NCBI GenBank assembly: GCA_005408345.1
Contig: SEMN01000699.1
Coordinates: forward strand, 124,001-188,000
Reading direction: 5' to 3'
DNA from: Macquaria australasica
Taxonomy: Eukaryota; Chordata; Actinopteri; Centrarchiformes; Percichthyidae
DNA length: 64,000 nucleotides
Shown: in pieces, positions 59,724 through 64,000 of the stretch
Layout of the letters: each line of letters opens with the position of its first letter
Numbering within the stretch: position 1 is the stretch's first letter
Made by a program: the position numbers and the translations under genes
Notes under the pieces: generated by a model
Told to the model about the DNA's origin: nothing
Databases searched by the model: none
The model's input: only the letters and a program-made list of their open reading frames with translations

Positions 59724-61645
59724 CTGAAAACAGAAAATTAAAGAGGCATTGAGGATTCTGTCTCGTGTATTGACCTCAGTCAACCGGCCTCTGACAGCTA
59801 CAGCGGCCAGTAAATCACGTAAATTAAACGACAATGAAAGCCAATCAAAACAGAGGTACAACAAAAGGTAATAAATTACCATTTAAGCCACTGAAAGATA
59901 AAACTGCTTAATTATTAGCCTTTTTAGCGTCAGAACGAGTCATTTTAGCCTTTTAGCAAAAACTTGTTGTAAAGACAAAGTCAGAGATCAGTCTCCCATT
60001 AGGGCTGGAAGACATGTCAAATTAATCTGATTCATTCTAATGTTAGTTTTTACTCTGTGTAATGTCTACATTGTGGAAATCAAGTTATTACAACCTGCAC
60101 AAAACGATTACTTTTAGTCAAAAAGTAGCGTAGATGATAGCTGGCTAGTGGTACGTGAATAGTTTTACTATATACTATTCTATAAACTACCTGCTGCACT
60201 TCACAGGACTGTTGTGACTCCACGTGGCAGCTGGCTCTGAATATATTTGACAATCATATCTACAAGAGAAAAAGACTCTGCACACTGATCTGACCTCTGA
60301 TCTCTGGTTACGAGAGCTGAAGTCATTTGAGTCGATGCTACTTAGTTCAGTCTGTCCGTGCCACGTAGCCATGGAAGCTAACACTAGCTAGCCAGCTGTG
60401 ATATCAGGCTGACGTCAAAAAACACAAACAGCAGGAACAGATGAGTTAGTGAGCAGACTTTTGATTTAAATATGATGACAGCCTTCTCTCTCAGCTGTTT
60501 TGCACATGTAGGCCTAAAAAACATGATGCTTCAATCATGGTTTTAGTCTTTTTGCATTCTGCAGGAAGAACTTTGATTACAATCATGAATCGTCCCGAAG
60601 CTTTTGACCACATCGCCACCGACTGGCTGTAGATCAACAGCACTTTACAAAATGATCGACAAATTCAGAGGGGAAACTCTGCGACAACCTCCACATTTGG
60701 TGACATTAAACCTTTTCAGATAAGCTGAAACATCGCACCACTTTCATGGGTTGACAAAGTTCTCCTCCCTCAAAAATTAAAAGTGACTGCTGCTGATGTT
60801 CAGCTGCTGTTAACTTGACTTTAATGTGGAACAGATGGAAGAAATGGAAGCGTTGAGATTTCATTAACAGCAAATCAACACGACAAACAACAGCAGATCA
60901 GAAATCAGGGAGGCGTCTCACTAAAATATGATTAAAACATAAACCAGTGAATTAAAAGTGACAGAATCTACAGTATTCACCTTCAACAATGTGATAAAAC
61001 AACTTCACGTCTTCTCTGCTGCAGCAGCACAGACCACATCCTCAAATGAGTGAAGAACTTAATGTGACGTGAGATTAGATGGGAAGTTACTGCAGCAGCA
61101 AAAATAAAATAAATTCTAGAATAGAAGAAGAAGTGATAGAAACATTAGGAGATAATATCCTGAATACTGAAAGTGAGGCCAGGTCTGTAAAGAAGCATAA
61201 TTACAATTAAACGTGTTAATTAGCCAAGAGTGAGAGTGGAAAGTAAATGGTTTATCCATAAATAGACTATACATTTATTTAAAGTGACATTTTGGTGCTT
61301 GTTTTGTCTCGTGATGAACAAACTATTATCAATAAGTGACTTAAAAACCGTTAAAAACTTAAAATACGTCTGTTTCTGCTACCAAAGCAGAGAGGAAAGA
61401 TTGAGATAGTCTGACCGAGATGCTGCATTTATAACTTACTGAGCTTATAAACTGTGTGTCTGCATGGCGCTGCATGAAGTTATTAAGAGTGTAGAATCAT
61501 CAGTCATTAGGCTGTTAGTGTGGTTAATTATAAACTCTCTGTTTTAATATCTATTGCTCTTTATTACTTAACTTACTTAATTGTAAACTTAATACTTAGA
61601 AAAATGATTTCCGGTTTTTCCGGTTTCGATCTGATCCTCTGAAGA

Positions 61646-61712
61646 TTCAATTCAATTCAATTCAGTTTTATTTATATAGCGCCATATCATAACAAAGTTA
61701 TCTCAGGGCACT
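61646..61712 (+). repeat. Teleost LINE/SINE-type segment TTCAATTCAATTCAGTTTTA
   Basis: The words TTTTATTTATATAGCGCCAT, ATCATAACAAAGTTATCTCA and GGGCACTTTT are very common at ends of teleost L2-type retroelements. A short related piece is at about 165-185. Confidence 0.65.
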
Positions 61713-63188
61713 TTTTCGATGAACTGCAGCAGGTTAACTGTGCAGCATCTGTTACCATGGTGATCTACCCCTGTTACCACGGTGATCTACCCAGGTTAAA
61801 TCTGAGTCGGCTCTGTGATACCAGATGCCTGAGTCAAACCCAAAGATGTAGCTGGATAATCCACCGATCTGGCTCCCTGATAACAGGACCCCGATCATCA
61901 GGAGACAGACCTCCACCGACTGATTCTGCTCTCAGAACAGATTTAATTCATATTGATGTTTATATTAAAGGTCACTTTCACAGCCACAGCAGGACAATCT
62001 GATATCTGTTTGTGAAGCTGCATCTCTGTCGACCGTCAGACTGATTGATTTGACTGTTGTGGTTTATGGGGACATGTTGTTGTTGTTGTAATATATAGCA
62101 GGGCTGTGATTAACAATTCTTTTCACTATTGGTTACTCTCTTTTCAATGCGTCAGTATAATTGTGGTTCCCAGACTCCGAGCTTTCATCTTCCAGTGTCT
62201 TCTTTTGTTAAAGATATTCAGTTCAGAATCATAGAAAACTTCAACGACTAATCAATGATCAAAAACGTTGCTGAGGATCGATGAATCGACTCATCATCGC
62301 AGCTTTAATATAAAGTAAGGCGTTAGCATACTAACATAGAGAGGCTGGTTAAGGTGGACTACATGAAAACTGCCTGGAAATAATAAAATTATATTTTCAA
62401 GAACTGAAGATTTGTGGTACTTTGAATACAAAAGTCTTTATTTTTACAGAAAATAATCATAATCCGTCTCTAGAAATCTCCCTGGTTTGTCTGCTGGAGC
62501 CGCCCTGTTTCCTCTGGAGGCTGAGTTCATGAAGAGTGACAGCTGTACTGCAAAATAAGTCCACCTTAACTGGTCTAGTCTAGCAGGAGAGACGACTGAG
62601 AGAGCGTGGACAACTTTAAAATATCACCTTTAATTACATTACACAAAGAAGCAGCATGCCTTAAAAAACCTGAGACATTTTAAGGTGGAATGTGACTGGA
62701 ATGAGTCACTTTAAGAGATAAAACAACAACATTTAAACATTAACGTCCCAACGGTAAGCTGTAAATGTTGCTGATGCGCCTCAGTCTGCAGATCATTAAT
62801 GATTAAAGGTTTCAGCCACTAAATTAAGATTTATTTAAGCAGTCTGTCCTGTACTCTTGCAAATTAAGGGGAAAATAAGTTATTCAAACATTTAACTATT
62901 TAAGGTCTTTTTCAGATGTTTTTAAGAGATATTTGTCACCGTAATGTTAAGACTCTGATGTCCCAGCATCCCTCCATTATTGTGAAAATCCGGTTTGTGA
63001 ATAAAATCTTGTCTCACAGTAAATAATGATAAAAACTGTTATTTAGGTCACCATCACATGCACACACCTCTTCATACAGACACCCTTAAATCTCTTAATT
63101 TAAAGCCTCGCATTGCCCTTAACTTGATTTTGCCTTAAATCACATTGAATTGAGTTATTTGTTCATGTCGGAGCAGACTGAGGAGCAT

Positions 63189-63223
63189 ATATATATATAT
63201 ATTATATATTATATATTATATAT
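63189..63223 (+). repeat. (TA)n-rich microsatellite
   Basis: TATATA and TATAT units with ATTATATATT sub-repeats. Confidence 0.9.
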
Positions 63224-63336
63224 TTATAACATCAAAATGTTTTAAAGTGTTCATATTTCACCTTAATCTGAAAATGAAACTTTAAGGAGGTTTTAAGATT
63301 CACCTCGGTGCTTAATGATGTGATCACAGACTGCAG

Positions 63337-63338
<2 letters not shown>

Positions 63339-63384
<46 letters not shown>
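63339..63384 (+). repeat. (CA)n microsatellite
   Basis: Uninterrupted CA run of about 22 units. Confidence 0.97.
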
Positions 63385-63386
<2 letters not shown>

Positions 63387-63509
63387 GTTTCTGCTGTTCA
63401 TCACTGCAGGTTGATAAGTTTTAATGCTGCAGCCAAACACCTGCCTGTTTAATCTTTCTTTATATTCTCTACTCACTGTGTTTATTGTTATGCACCAAAA
63501 CAGCACAGT

Positions 63510-63585
63510 AAATTCTTTGTATGTGTGAACCTACTTGGCAATAAACCTGGTTCTGAACCTGGTCCTGGTCCTGGAAAAGGGAAAA
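63510..63585 (+). repeat. LINE L2-type 3' tail with CCTGGT/TTCTGA microsatellite end
   Basis: GTGTGAACCTACTTGGCAAT AAACCTGGTTCTG followed by repeated CCTGGTC units. This has the form of an L2-clade 3' end with its short tandem tail. Confidence 0.6.
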
Positions 63586-64000
63586 TAAAAGCACTTACTG
63601 TTGAGTGTGCAGCTCTACATTCCCCGTGTGTTTTCTGTCTTCCTGCTCGCTGTGGCGGCTCTACAGGTCGAGTGTCTGCGCTCGTCACTCTGCATCGTCC
63701 TGACTGCAGGAATAAATGGGGGAATATGGCTATCAATAGAAAAAAACGGGGGGACTGCCCTCCCCCACACCTCCCCTCCTCCCCCCCTCCATACCACCTC
63801 CTACTGGACTAACCAGAAAAGTTTTAACTCTTTCCTCCCTTCAGCCGGCACTTTGTCACTAACACACACTCTTACATGGCCCTTTAAAATGACCTCTTTC
63901 ATGTTGAACTCTCCTTAATTGAAGCCAATCCCCCTTAAAATGAATAAAGGCACTTATTGATGGAGGAGGAAAACACCTTAATTTGCCATTTTACCAGATC

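Larger units (their letters stand above)
59724..64000. other. tmem100 upstream intergenic region
   Basis: No gene is recognised. It contains the tmem100 promoter side (first exon not located), a teleost repeat (61646-61712), a decayed MITE piece (about 62250), TA and CA microsatellites (63189-63223 and 63339-63384) and a LINE tail (63510-63585). PCTP, the next human neighbour, is not seen. Confidence 0.5.

Overview
This window is vertebrate nuclear DNA, most likely from a teleost and probably a percomorph fish. The evidence is split genes with GT-AG introns, very dense dinucleotide microsatellites, several interspersed repeats that I recognise as typical of percomorph genomes, an L2-type LINE fragment, a hAT-like MITE, a tRNA-derived SINE, and gene families with a familiar vertebrate order. 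There is no prokaryotic, plasmid or phage content. A run of N (22151-22784) marks an assembly gap.

Layout. (1) 1-15.1 kb, plus strand: the 3' part of stxbp4 (syntaxin-binding protein 4 / Synip). Six coding exons encode the coiled coil and the C-terminal WW domain; the N-terminal PDZ part lies off the left edge. (2) 15.1-24.8 kb: intergenic DNA with a 29-bp minisatellite, a possible enhancer block, the gap and the hlf promoter area. (3) 24.8-35.0 kb, plus strand: a complete four-exon hlf gene (hepatic leukemia factor, a PAR bZIP transcription factor; predicted 301 aa), followed by a probable long 3' UTR to about 38.8 kb. (4) 38.8-50.2 kb: repeat-rich intergenic DNA. (5) 50.2-50.5 kb, minus strand: the single-exon small membrane protein gene smim36. 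(6) 50.5-59.2 kb: intergenic DNA with two candidate regulatory blocks. (7) 59.2-59.7 kb, minus strand: tmem100, with its coding sequence in one exon and a splice acceptor just upstream. (8) 59.7-64 kb: intergenic DNA with LINE/SINE-type tails and microsatellites.

The order STXBP4 - HLF - SMIM36 - TMEM100 matches human 17q22, except that I see no MMD (PAQR11) gene between hlf and smim36, where human has it. The genes are not an operon and are not known to share a pathway; they are a conserved synteny block. stxbp4 acts in vesicle/GLUT4 trafficking, hlf in circadian and haematopoietic transcription, tmem100 in endothelial BMP signalling, and smim36 is uncharacterised.

I do not see a novel enzymatic or defence system. 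The less expected observations are: an exact 10-bp tandem repeat with higher-order structure and a strongly decayed ~40-70 bp tandem repeat, both inside stxbp4 introns; palindromic repeats in the presumptive hlf 3' UTR; a consensus-grade PAR-bZIP (HLF) binding site upstream of hlf plus a full CRE at its promoter; a C-terminal PDZ ligand on Smim36; and a duplicated L2 reverse-transcriptase fragment in hlf intron 2.
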